From Seiridium cupressi (taxonomy: Eukaryota; Ascomycota; Sordariomycetes; Amphisphaeriales; Sporocadaceae), in the NCBI GenBank assembly GCA_036674765.1, contig JARVKI010000142.1, positions 1 through 64,000 on the forward strand: DNA of 64,000 bases. The letters run 5' to 3'. Positions 47,840 to 59,715 of the stretch are shown one piece after another. The notes below the pieces were generated by a model that did not search any database, was not told the DNA's origin, and saw nothing but the letters and a program-made list of their open reading frames with translations. A program made the translations under genes and the position numbers. Every line of letters begins with the position of its first letter. The first letter of the stretch is position 1.

Positions 47840-50165
47840 TCAAAGCTCACCCATGACATTCTGTCCAACTTGATCCACGACAAGGGCGGGCGAACCTTGC
47901 TTTTCGTCGTCCTCGAGAACGTCAATGACAAAAAAGTCCTCTACGATCACTTTCCCCTTCTCAACCTTCTCCAGCACCTCCGGGAGACAAGTGCCCGGCT
48001 TCAGCACATTACATCTCGGGGCCGGCATCTCGGGAACTACGTTCTTGACATCCCATGTAGACTTGGGCCCCGTGGTCGCAAACTCATCTGTGACCTGAGC
48101 GATCCCCTCGGCAATGTCCAGGCCGAATGTCGCGCGGTTGAAGATGGCCCAAGCCGCCGCGGGTTGGTAGCTCGGCACCTCGTGTCCTGACTGGAACACA
48201 CGCGTGAAGCTGAAGTTTCCGAATTGACGGGTGAGTCCGCTGAAGCCATCCGCGCTGAGAAGGGGTGTATAGCCGGCTTCGGCAAAGTCGGACTGTCGGC
48301 TGTATGGAATGGCGAGGGAGGCCTTTTCGCCGCCCACCCAGTTGCAGGCGTAGTCACGGTCGCCGTACATCATATGGACCTGGTTCATCTGTCAGTTCAA
48401 ATGACAGGAGTGAGGTGGGAGAGGAACTGCAATACCTTCACCCCGGTATCGAGCAGATATCCGATGGCTTCTAAAAAGCCTCCGTGCACAATGTCGAAGC
48501 TTCCTTGGAAACCATTTCCAACGGCTCCAGAATGCTCACTATAGTTGACAGGGACGCCAAGGGCCGAGAGAACGGATTCCTGAGTCAAGTAGCCATACAC
48601 TAGGGTTCCAATCAGTTAGCAGATCTCCTCGAAAAGCCTCGAGGAACTCACTAGTGGGCGCTGGAAATGGATCCTCATGCGGGTGAGCAATGTCATACCA
48701 GCCGTGGCCGGCGGCATTGTAGAACTTAATCGCCCCGAAGCCACAGGTCGAGTTATATATGGATCCGCACACCTCCTTCCAGTCCTTCCCGCTATTCTTA
48801 GACTTATAACCATCACGCTCTTTCAGTGCTTCCTGGCAATCAATGACCTGATCCAGGCAACCACCAGGGCGATGCCAAAGTTCCGCCATCTCTTCGTACA
48901 AGGAGTCATTGAAGACTTTGATGCCATAAGTCTTTCTCGAATATTAGTATGAATCCCAACCTGAGCAATCGACCTTGACCGCTCGCCGCGGTTTGGGGTT
49001 ACTCACGTTATTGTATGGGAAAGTGATATACGATTCTCCTTGGATGGCCATGTCAATGAGCCCATTGACGATCCCCAGTGTATCAAGATGGATATACTGA
49101 GCACCTTGTTCTGAAGAGCTCCCGTTCGCAATCTTCTCATTCTGCTGCTGAAAGAACCTGAAGACACCCGGGCCGTAGTGCCCACCGTAGCTCTCGGCCC
49201 ACAAGCTGATACGGTCGTCGTGGGGCTTGTAGTATGGAAACTCAAAGAACCACGTCTGCGCAAAGTGCCAGAGTGCGTGGGCAGCGAAATCAGTTGTGTT
49301 GGCCGTGCGGCTCACGTCCTGGCTGGAGAAGGTGCCCACGCGGTCGGTCAGGTTAGTCTCTGGCAGGTCAGAGAAATTGGCGGGGAAGGTCTCAAAATCG
49401 ACTTCATTGTCCTCATATCGCAACTGCATAGTACCGTTTGTCGGCGTATCGTAGGAGAATCCTACTTGAGCTGGCTGGTCGAGATAGAGCATGTTGACTT
49501 CGTTGTTCCAGCTCCATGGGTTCAAGTCAGTAGACTTCGAGTCCGATGTTATGAAACAAGGCCCGTTTTCTTCGAGTAATCTAGATTGGTCAGACAATTG
49601 GTTCAACGTAACATCCGGTGTAATAAGCATGAAACCTCAGAATGCTAGTAGTCTGGGCTGTTGGTATAGATAGAAACAATACTATGGGGCACAGCGCGAA
49701 CGGGAAAAAGGTCGCTCACCCCATCATGGACGAGCCACCAGGGCCACCATTGAGCCAGATCGCCAGCGGCGCATTGAGAGGGTCTGTTCTAGCCTCGAAG
49801 AACCAGAAGAATCTTGAGTATATTAGCCTAGTGGTCGTATCTTGACTTTTGTTTGAGGCATCATACGTGTTGATCGGATAGTCTTGAACCTCACCACTGC
49901 CGTCGTCCAACAGGCCAGCAGGAAGGTGGACATAGCCAGAGTACGACTTGACACCCGGTGTAGTTTCGCATATCCCAGGCTGTAGAGTACGAATCATTAC
50001 CGGCTTGTCTAATTCTGCTGATTTGGAGGAGCTTACTTCTTTATAGGAGATGGTCACGTTCTCGTGAAACTTTGACTGCAGAACCTTGACTCCTTCAGGC
50101 TTGGGAGGGAACTGGGCGGCTCCAAGGCTCAGCAGCCCGCTCCACATCAACTGCTTCAAAAACAT
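47840..50165 (-). CDS. Secreted serine carboxypeptidase (S10)
   Basis: The 649-residue acid carboxypeptidase releases C-terminal amino acids outside the cell or in the vacuole. Exons, minus strand: 50165-49867, 49812-49720, 49580-49007, 48931-48652, 48599-48436 and 48379-47840. The signal peptide is [18 protein letters not shown]. Substrate-binding NGGPGGSSM and ENGPC are present. The catalytic serine is in [12 protein letters not shown], the aspartate in [15 protein letters not shown] and the histidine in [11 protein letters not shown], so the triad is complete. Several NxT/NxS sites indicate glycosylation. Length fits the larger fungal S10 enzymes, which have a C-terminal extension. Intron 1 is 54 bases, a multiple of three without stop, so retention would keep the frame. 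Confidence 0.95.
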
Positions 50166-50660
50166 TGTACGATGTCTCCAGCGCGCAGGAAAAGATCATA
50201 CTCGAATGAACTAGACGAAACATGAATTGACCTTTATGTAGGTCAGCCTTCGGAGTCGTCGCGTCCCCTCAAACGTTATAGCGCGGCACAGCACCGAGAG
50301 CGACCTGCTTGATTCGTTGTAGTGCATTTTCGGGGGGCGGACAACCGTTGGGACTTGCAGGGGCTATACCGTGACAGCCGTTGGCCGTATTCCGAACTCC
50401 GTGCCCTCGGACCTGCAAGCATTTGACCATAGTATAAAAATGTAGGCCATGGTTTCTTGCTGCCTAGACATCGCGCTTCTACGCGTAGGTTCATCACGAA
50501 TCGATGGTGCTCATTCGTATGCCTGAGGATAGGCTGCATCAAATCAAGTTTGGCGCCGGCATCGACAACAGCGCCGATAAATTATGCGACACACCCGATC
50601 AGCACTATCTAAGGCAGATGGATTTGTGACTTTAATAATTCCGGGATGCCCTTTTTTCGA

Positions 50661-52764
50661 CTACTTGGGTTTTCGCCTACTGATATCAGCTACTATATCC
50701 TTGAACTGCGGTCCAAGGGCCTCCAAGACGACACCAACATCTGGAGGCTCAGGAGTGGCTTCAGACTTTAGCTCGGCAATAGAATTCAAATCCCAAGTGT
50801 CCTTACTCGCAAGCGCACCAGTTTTTCCTCGCGATTTGACGTCCTTGACATCCTTTCCATGTCTAAGTGGACCTGAAGGCGTCGCAGGCGTAATCAGCGT
50901 TTCGTCCAAAAGCCATTGCCATCGAGCATGATACACGCCTGGCCCTTTGATCCTGCCCAACTTCGCTGTATCTTTGCTATTCTCTGCTTTCTCCTTTATG
51001 CCTTCTACAATGCCCTGAAGACGTTTGCCAGACTGCTCATCGAGGGCTGAGGTATAAGTGTCGTACCTATCCAAGGCAAGGATAACCTCCTGTTGGTTGT
51101 TCGCGTCCAACTTTGAGAAGACTGATCTGAGGGCGTCACTCATCGAGCCTGCTCCTTCTAGAGGATCAGAAGCATCGGCAACATCCTCAGACTTGTTTTG
51201 CGACAGATCTCGTTCATCTTGCTTGAACGATTCCAGGATATTGCCCTTGATCCAATCGCGGAACCTCTCTCGGACCTCGGGGCACCCTTTCGCGAAGTCG
51301 TGGAGATATTCGAATGCCCACTTGCGGTGACGCCGAAGCAGAAACACATAATCCTCAATTGATGGAGGGACGAGTTTACTAGACCTGTCCCTTTTCGGTT
51401 TGTTTACCTCCAATAAATCGTCTATGAACTTTTGAACGTTGACGACGTATTTTCGAAGGTCGACATTGTCGTGCAGGACCCTGATTATGGGATCGAAAGC
51501 CGCCACCAGTTCTTTGATCAGTGTAGTGACATAATCAGGACTTTGACGACACATGACCTGCGTAATCTTGTCCCTATCTTGAACAGAGAGCTGTGCGGAG
51601 AAGTACTCGAACAGCATAGCGTGTTGCTGCTCGGTCAGCTCGGCAGCCGCCTTCCCATCACTGGCTCTCAGGATTGTCGTCACGATGGACTCCTGTTGTT
51701 GAATGCTCTCCTTCCGGGCTGATACACGTTGATCTTTCGGAGCATTAAGGTGCGTGTCGACAGTTGATATCAGGCCCAACTTCTCGACATCCTTCTTATT
51801 CCGAATATTATCGGCTGTCTTTTTGAAGTCACCAGCATCCCAACCAAGGACCATGGCAATTATTCTGAGCTTGCATTAGTTTTGGAATAAACAGGGGAGA
51901 TGAGCCTATGTACCTCTGCAACAAGTTCTGCCCGTCAGAAGCATTTTGAGTGATGCCCATCCAGTTGGTGAGGCCGCCAATACTGACTTTTGCCAGAAAG
52001 ATCCTCATGATACCAGAAATCATCGTGGCCGCGTTGCCCACGCGGAGAGTTTGGCAGACCATGGAATAAGGGATCAACTTGTGAGTGCTCTCAATCAGTT
52101 TGAGCAGGTATTGGCCCTCGGGCGATAGCACGTAGACCTTGTGGAGGATGGTGGCCGCATGGATGATGGCATAATCAACGGCATCTCGCACTGCGGCAGA
52201 GTGGCTCTCGAAATCATCCGATTTGATGGCATACTCGAACAAATCGTCTACAAGATGTCCATAGACGCCTTGGTAGATGACATAGTCCCAGGCCTTCTCG
52301 AGACCAGTCGCCGTTCCGGGCTCGGAGTTGAAGCCCTGGTCCGAATCCGCCTTCCTAGAGACCCCTCCAAGCATTCCACGGGTGATGGACTCATGGAATG
52401 CTGATGCTGCGGTAGCAAGAGTTTTCCTGGTCCCCAGAGAGCCCTTTTCATAGCTTTCCGAAAGGTCAACGTCCGCAAACCTTTTCATGATGCCCTTAAA
52501 CTTGACGCTCCAGAAATCCTGGTTGAGGTCTTTGATGCCCGGCATCGGCAGAACCAGTCTGGTCAAGAGAAGCTGCAACAACGGGGACGATGACTTTTCG
52601 GCATCCCCTTGGACGTCCTTGGCGCCCGTGAAAGGGAAGCCATACTCGTCGATTGCTTTCGGCTCCTTGAAGCTTTCCACTTCTGCATAGGTCTCGTGGT
52701 GGGTGAGGATGCCGAACAGGGCTCGGAGCTGCGGGGCCGTCAGCCGCAGCGGTTCAGAGGACAT
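50661..52764 (-). CDS. PXB/DUF3818-domain protein (PX-associated)
   Basis: The 684-residue cytosolic protein has exons, minus strand, 52764-51914 and 51864-50661. The N-terminal segment LTAPQLRALFGILTHHETYA with YGFPFTG and PLLQLLLTRLVLPMPGIKDL matches the PX-associated PXB domain. The second half (RASDGKAAAELTEQQHAMLF..., LITPATPSGPLRHGKDVKD, PDVGVVLEALGPQFKDIVAD) matches the DUF3818 region found with it in fungal homologues of yeast YPR097W. I cannot see a PX domain itself; no basic phosphoinositide-binding signature is evident between the two. Relatives are linked to endosomal membranes. Family likely from memory of motifs; lack of PX needs a profile search. Confidence 0.75.
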
Positions 52765-53659
52765 GACAGCCGAGGTGCTGTGGGTTTTTATTCATGAACG
52801 GACGGTAAGGATGGGCTATATCATGGTCCAAGTCAGAATGCACCCAGCGAGTTACGATTCAGTATCTCGAGTGCAAAATGAGCGGGGGCCATCGTGGGCT
52901 CCATGAGGTGCCCCCCACCTGATTCAGTGCCGTCTTTTTTTATTGTTGAATCAATGATGCGGCTCTGTCTGACGTCATAGCGACAAAGGCCGGTATGAGC
53001 GTCATTAAAGCGCAAGCGATATATTGATGTCTTTCAGCCTACTCCTGAGCCCCGGAACAGAAATTTCACTGGCTAAAGTGACCTCAGATTCAAACAAAGT
53101 TCCGCATCGTCTCGATATGACCATTCTGGCATCCGCGCTGGGACTCTGGCCTGTGCGCTATTATCCCCCAGGCCGATGCCCCTCCTCCGTTGGTCTGTCG
53201 GTCTGAAGAACAAGATATCTTTTCAGTGTGGACTGGAAGAATGACCATTTACAAGCTTCAAGTGCTTGATCCCTAATCTTTCTAGGTGCTGTCCCGTAGA
53301 TGAGACTTTACTCAATTGGCTGCTTCATACGTTTTAGGCTGTTGGATGAAAGCAAGTACATAATGTTGCATTCATAGTGCTCTACAGTGTACCTACCTGC
53401 TAAACTGCACTGCGCTACAATATCCTACAGCGCCAAGTTACGCGCAACGACGATTAGCCCGAGCCCTGCATTTTAAGTCACATTGGGAGTCTTTAGGGCA
53501 ATGTTTATCTAATGCCCACCCAAAGTAATCCATAATTGCGATTCGATTCGCTCGAAAGCCAATTGTTCGCCGAGCTCCACAATGCAGCACATCAGCTGCC
53601 GTCCTTCGACCACCCTGTCCTGCAAAAAAAAAAAAAACAGACAAGGAGGAAGTGCATAA

Positions 53660-55470
53660 TCAATCCCGCTTCCTGCCAACTCCTTCCACCCGGCGCAAAC
53701 CAAACAGGCATGTCAAACACCCAGCCAGCATCCAGGCCAACATGGTCCAGAAGACTGCACGATACCCCTCCATGAGGGCACTGGGCGACGCCTTGTTGGT
53801 CTCATGGGAGGCATTGGTCACAGATGTAGATATGACAGAGGTCAAGGTCAACCCGATCGCAGTGCCGAGCTGCGCGCAGGTGTTGAAAACAGCTCCGCTC
53901 AGTGCTTGCATATGTTTTGGGAAAACACCAGAAACGACGAGCAAGCCGACGGTAAAGAGCATGTCGCAGCTGAGGGGAGCGAGAATCTACGACGAACCGA
54001 TGATGAGTGACATATCTCTAGACTATAGGTGCAGGGAGAGCTTTCCCGGAAGGGACGAGCAATAGAGGTTTATGTGGTGAGCTTACTTACCTGTGCGAAG
54101 AAAGAATCATACCAGTACGGCCACTGGGGCCAAATGAGCGCCATCAAAAGTGGCGCTACGGCGCTCATGGCCGAGGAGATCAACATTGCCCACATGACCG
54201 GCACACGATTGACGAAGATGCCAGTCGTCAGATTGGTTACGGCGCCAGCAATTAAGGAGGGGAGAATTCTGAGGGAGGCCCCCAGCGCTGAGAGCTCTTG
54301 GACTTCTTGGAAACTGGGGCGCTGTTAGTGATGATAGGATGGAAGGTGGATTGAAGGCTCACAACAAGCTGCTGTATAGTTCCATGCAATTCGTGGTGGC
54401 AGTGGTGAAGAGAGCCATGATACATATGCTGGTAAATGCAGAGCTGCTCCAAAGCGAGTTCGGGATAAGTGCTGGGCGATTGTGTTTTACCTGGTAGCGC
54501 ATCCAGCTAACAAATGCTGGAACCAAGGCTGCACTGATGACCAGCAAGACTATATTCGATGCCTGGCGGATGTTATGGATGTTGCTTGACAACGTCCTAA
54601 CGATTTTAATTTTTGTGCAGCATAACGCACAGCTGTAGACACTTACGACAACACATATGACAACATCGCCAAGCCTGTGCTCGCGAGAACTGCGCCGATC
54701 CAGTCGATCTGGGACGCGAGTTGTTTCCAAACCGACGGGTTCGATGGCAGCCGCTTATCTCCTGGCAAAGCCCATATACCAATGAAAGCCAGGACGAAAC
54801 TGATTGCCCCTGCGAGATAGAATGCCGGTCGCCATCCGGTTCTGTCGACAAGTATGCCGCCCAAGACCAGGCCAAGGGAGAATCCGATGGTAGAGGCGAA
54901 CCCGAGGCAAGCAAACCCCAGATTTCGTGGTCGTCCCTCCTCCATGTTCATCGAAATGATGGATATAGACGACGGGACAAAGATGGCATTGGCGACACCT
55001 TGCAGGGCGCGGAACACGATAAGCTCGCCTCCGGTTCGGACCAAACCAAACGCCAGAGCAAACGTAGCACTGAGGAAAGCTCCCACCAGGTTCACGCGCT
55101 TGGTACCTACGACGTCTGCAATTGTTCCGGCCGTCAGTAGACATGATCCCGCAGTGAGATAAAAGACCGAGGTCGGCCAAAGGAGGAGACCTTCCTCCAG
55201 CTGTAATGATGTAGCTATGGCGGGCAGACCGACGACAATGGCGCCATTACAGAAGCTACCGAAGAGCGTCAGGCCCATAAGCTGAGTAATAACAACGATG
55301 GCTCGGGTTCTGGAGAGGCTGGTTGTCGGTGTAGTGTTGGCCATGGATGCGACGGGCGATGCTTCTGCTGGCCGTTCATGGCTCATTCGAGATGGAGCAA
55401 CGGCGTAGGATCTCGCATCTATCGTGACGGGCTCGAGCGTCTGCAATTCGGTGAGTGTGTGCGAGGCCAT
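53660..55470 (-). CDS. MFS drug-type exporter (DHA2-like)
   Basis: The 535-residue multidrug-type H+ antiporter has exons, minus strand, 55470-54647, 54596-54363, 54313-54091 and 53986-53660. A hydrophilic N-terminus of about 55 residues precedes the first helix (AIVVITQLMGLTLFGSF). Motif A reads GTIADVVGTKR, VFRALQGVANAIFVPSSISI follows, and the antiporter-type motif C reads GFSLGLVLGGILVD. Then come DWIGAVLASTGLAMLSYVLS and the second half with YNSFF-like and SGAVFNTCAQLGTAIGLTL pieces. Around 13-14 helices fit, placing it in the DHA2 branch, which exports toxins and drugs. No secondary-metabolite gene adjoins it. Substrate unknown. Exon joins are all in frame. Confidence 0.88.
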
Positions 55471-56821
55471 CTTGGGAGGGAAACATGAATGCTGTCGGAT
55501 TAGACAGCAGTTAGGATCAATTGGGCAAGAATCACTATGGCTTGGAAAAAGTTCGAGTTGAGATATTGTTTACCGAAGAGCATCTTGTGGATCAGTCGGC
55601 TCCAGGGTGGAAGCTATCAGATAGCACTAACTTAGTGCAGATCATACAACCGACAGGGCAACAGGGTATCAAGTACTAGCGTCAAAGGTTCCGACAAGGA
55701 TTGTCACACGGACTGGTCGAGCATCTTTCCCTTGATGATTGCCAGATGCTAACAGCCAGCAAACCGGCATGCTATAAATAGGGGAAAGACAGGGTTTGAG
55801 GCCTCATAATGAGTTCTATGTGGGTTTGGTTGGGTGTCTGAGGACTATGAGCTACATAGTGGAGGCTGCGAAATCGAAAACTATACCAGTACCTCCGTCA
55901 CTGACAATTTATACCTTGAGGCATTCCATAAGTCACGTCAGGTTATAGTGTCGATATACCGACTCTCCAATGTCTCAAATCAAGTAACATAAACCCTGAC
56001 AATATGTAACTAATCATCCGTCGGCTGCTCTTGTTTGCTCCGGTCGAGATCCGCACTGAACACCACATGGCAGTCGCCGCAATGAAGCCAAACACAAAAC
56101 CAAGCCAAGTCACTCTCATTGGACAGGAGAACTTGCTAGACAAGCGCAGACATTTTCGCGATCACTGTCAACACCAATTTTCCTAGGTAGGATAGTTTGC
56201 TCTCGTGGAAGATGGGCAGGGGTGCCTATGGCTGATAGGACTGTTGGGTGAAAAGTGTCGCTTCGCATTCAGTTATGTGAGCCACTAATCTAGCAGGCTG
56301 AGATGTACCATGATAATGGGGCTGGGTGTCGTGGGATCGTTGGCGGTAGTTCCGATCGGGGAAGTGTAGGAAATTGTGAATTGATTCGGAAGGCCGTCTC
56401 ACGCCCTCGAATGCTGCGCACACTTTCCCAGTTCATTGTGTGATAACATGGTTTGACATGCAGCACAAGGTCTGACAGATTGATTTCTCCCATTACCTTT
56501 CCAGTTATGTGTTCTTCTGAGATATAGTCCGATTCGTCCAAGATGAACGTGGCAACCCGAATCAGTGGCTGGCCCCCAAAATCGAGTCGGCTGCGAGACT
56601 TCTAGGTACGTTTCGGCATCGCACCAATAGAAGACCAGGGGTCAGCTCGGAGTGGCTGAAATCAATCCCTCTCGATCTGATTCGCTCTCTTGGCTGGAAG
56701 GATTTTGAAAACATGCATTAGCTATAAGGCTGTGACTCCCCTGATCCAGTAGCAAACTCATAGCTCTTCCCCATGCTCCTCTAGTTATTCGAGACCGACC
56801 GTTCCTATTTGGTGGCATATC
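55471..56821. other. Intergenic between two divergent genes
   Basis: No gene is recognised in 1.35 kb. It should hold the promoters of the exporter (left) and the surface protein (right). One strong TATA-type word is present at 55773-55780. Confidence 0.5.
55773..55780. promoter_or_regulatory. TATAAATA box-like word
   Basis: TATAAATA, nearly palindromic in effect, lies 303 bases upstream of the exporter start on the other strand. It could drive an unseen transcript to the right or the exporter to the left; position only. Confidence 0.25.
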
Positions 56822-57703
56822 ATGATCTTCAGGAGGAACGCTGCGGTGGTGGCTGCAATCATAGCCCAAGCATGCGCGGACGCCAGTAATGGCCTTGACA
56901 ATCCGCCTGCCAACGGAGAAGCCGGGGATTACTCAGACGATCCAGTTTACTATGTTGGCAATCAGGTGGAAATCAAGTGGCACATGAACTTCACAAATGC
57001 CCTGCTGAAGCTGGTGCAGACGCCTAGCGACCACGAGAGCACCAGTTCGTACATAATTGCTTGTAGGTAGTCGAGATACACCAACCTCGTGATGGTGATC
57101 TGACAAGACGTAGCTCCGACCAACAACACTTCCTACGAACGGACGGTTTCATACTTGGACTTGGACGAAACGTACACCGCTTTCTACTTCTCTGTATATC
57201 GAGCCGGTGCCAGTGACGCTTCCTTCATCTCGCATTATGTCAATATATTGCCCGCGCGTTCTACTTCGAGCACTTATTCCAGTGCATCTTCGAGCCAGGG
57301 ATCACCCACCACATTTTCGACCACCGAGAAGTCATCAACAGCCATTACCAGTAGTCGTGGTACCACCTCCGTATCCGCCGCGTCGACACCAAGCTCTGTC
57401 GCTCCTACGGAGAATTCTCAAGCCATGTCTGGGGCGAGTACCGCTGGGATCGCTATAGGATCAACCATGGGGACCTTCTTGTTAGTGGGGTTGATCGGTT
57501 GGTGTGGCTGGCAGGCCTACAAGAGGAGGAGCAGAACACAAGAGATGACAGTCATGGGCGATGTGCAGCATTCTCCATGTCCGGGAAATGGAAGAAACAA
57601 CCAAGATATACCAGACCATGACGTTTATCAGGAGACGTTCCATGGCATAAATGAATTTCCCGACAATCAACTGGTGGAGTTGGACCATAGTGGGAGGCAA
57701 TGA
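56822..57703 (+). CDS. Single-pass Ser/Thr-rich surface protein
   Basis: The 276-residue product has exons 56822-57062 and 57114-57703 (phase 1). A signal peptide (IFRRNAAVVAAIIAQACA) leads to an extracellular part with GDYSDDPVYYVGNQVEIKWH and several Asn glycosylation sites, similar to fungal immunoglobulin-like beta-sandwich modules. A Ser/Thr-rich stalk follows (about residues 150-210), likely O-mannosylated. One transmembrane helix reads STAGIAIGSTMGTFLLVGLI, followed by WCGWQAYKRRSR and a cytosolic tail of about 60 residues. This layout is that of fungal cell-wall sensors or Mid2-like proteins, common in filamentous ascomycetes. A signalling role is inferred from topology. No Cys-rich WSC domain is present. 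Confidence 0.83.
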
Positions 57704-58483
57704 TTTCAATCTGCGCATGGCCATGCGAGCCTCTTGCACATCTTCGTTCGTTCCCGACCAGGAGCGCGAGGCTGCGTCGCTGTGCACAACCCCGATTTGA
57801 GTTCTTCGCAAAAAAATAAAAATAAAAATAAATCTCGCAATCGATATGGTTGGATTTGCCGCATTGGGAGGCGGACTGGTCCGAAAACTTGATGCCGTGC
57901 TCTGGAATTTGTGACCTACGCTTGCACTCCAGTGTCGCCTTAAGCCCTGAACCCGTTGCGCGGCGTTCTGTAAAATGCCGTTGATAGTTTCGTTTCCACT
58001 TCTCTCGAAATTGAACATTTCATGTGCATGGAACAATTCTAGAAAACTAACATACTTTGGGCGCGCCGTGGTTTGTGCTCCCCACGTTATTGTACGGAAC
58101 AAGTCATTTCTTCCAGAAACTTGGTCCTGTGATCTGGGGAGAGCATTATAGCGCAACTAAACAACGAGAGATGAGAGGATGGCCAACGAGGAACTGCCAG
58201 GGCTGGATATGGTTATTATTCCCCTGGTTGGGACCATTGTCCGTAATGTCTCAACCAAAGTTGAATTCGGCATGTCCGATATGGCCTTAGAACACCTGGC
58301 CACTGTACTGATAGGTGAATAAATATAGAAAGCAGGCCGTTCGTAAATACTCCCTCTTCGATGACCACCTAGCAAGAACTTCTCTTATAAAGTCCAAACG
58401 TTAGAAATCATCATACAAAACACAACACTTGCGAAATCACTTCCAACTTGCTAACCAAGATCCGATCCTTCCTACGAGGTATC

Positions 58484-59509
58484 ATGTTCGCCCGTCATCA
58501 TCTCACTGCGTTCCTCTGCCTGATTGGCATCGCTGCTGCTATTCCCAAAGGTGGAGGTGCTGGCAGTGGTCGTGGTGGTGGTTATTCAAGCAGTGGCCGT
58601 TCTGGAACTGGCAACAGTGGCATCTTTGGCAAAACTGGAGGTTAGGGTAAGCCAGTACTGGAAGCCAAACCCCATCTCATGATTCACGTCATTTATCTTT
58701 ACACTGGGCACCTCCAGTTCCAGAAAACGCTTATTAAGTTGCTTGTCGTGTGCATACACTGACTGATTTATATAGGTGCATCGTATGACGGGGGAGATGG
58801 GGGCGGCTCGAGAAGCCGAGCACCATTATATGCAGGTGAGTTACCTGTCTTTTTCTTCTCCTCCATCTCTATTCTGTTGCCTGTTTGGCTCATCATGTGA
58901 CCATGCCACTCAATGGGGAATATTCGTGGCGATAGAAGAAATGCGAGCATGAGTGATAATCCCTATCGACCAATAGGTGCAGGCTTCCTCCTCGGCGCCG
59001 GCGCCGGGGCACACACTGGGCACGGCATCGGCAGTCATGGTTCAAATAACACCATCATCACGAATGACCCCTTGGACTGCGAAGTCGCTAAAAGACTCGA
59101 ATTGAAGCCCAAAGTTGACTGCCAGTACACGTGGGAGCACTGGTTCGGAGACAACCATTTGTACTACGTGATACGGATCGACGCGTCGGGCCAGAACAGT
59201 ATCGGCTGGTTCCAGGGGATCTACGACAACATCCAGGGCGAGTGTGGCGCCGCGCCCCATTGCGACAAGGGAAGCGGCCGGCACTGCTTCGACAATATGC
59301 TTTGGAGACCGCGGGACATCAATGGCTCGACGATCTATGGCCTCGAGGCGGCCTACAAGATCATTGACTGGGTCGTCGGACATGATCAGACTACTTGCAT
59401 TACCACGGCTATCCAGGAGGCCAGCTGTGGGATTGAGCTGGATTTCGTCAATGGCAAGTGCTACAAGAAGAAGGGCTCGTTCCAGGTGCCATACCACATT
59501 GAAGAATAA
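58484..59509 (+). CDS. Secreted glycine-rich, cysteine-rich protein
   Basis: The 249-residue product has exons 58484-58640, 58776-58835 and 58977-59509. A clear signal peptide (MFARHHLTAFLCLIGIAAA) is followed by a Gly/Ser-rich low-complexity region (residues about 22-90: GGGAGSGRGGGYSSS...), then a Gly/Ala segment AGFLLGAGAGAHTGHGIGSH. A C-terminal domain of about 140 residues holds eight cysteines (DCEV, DCQY, ECGAAPHC, HCF, TCIT, SCGI, KCYK), enough for four disulfides. The domain core reads WEHWFGDNHLYYVIRID...GWFQGIYDNI. I do not recognise the fold. The first donor is GTTAGG, slightly unusual, but the alternative GTAAGC lies after a stop. A secreted or wall-associated role, possibly an effector, is inferred. 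Confidence 0.78.
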
Positions 59510-59715
59510 TTGGGCAGAAGTGTGGTTTCTGCAGTTTGATGCAAGTCACTATGGCAGTGCACCACTTCAAAGTAGAGCATCATGTACTAGGATGTCATCA
59601 ATTGACGATTAATAACTATCTGTGGTATCATAAATGAGCGGCACATAAACCAGATGTCTCGGTACCTTCGAATCAAGGGATAACCCTCTAATTCACAGCC
59701 ACGTGGACAAACCCC

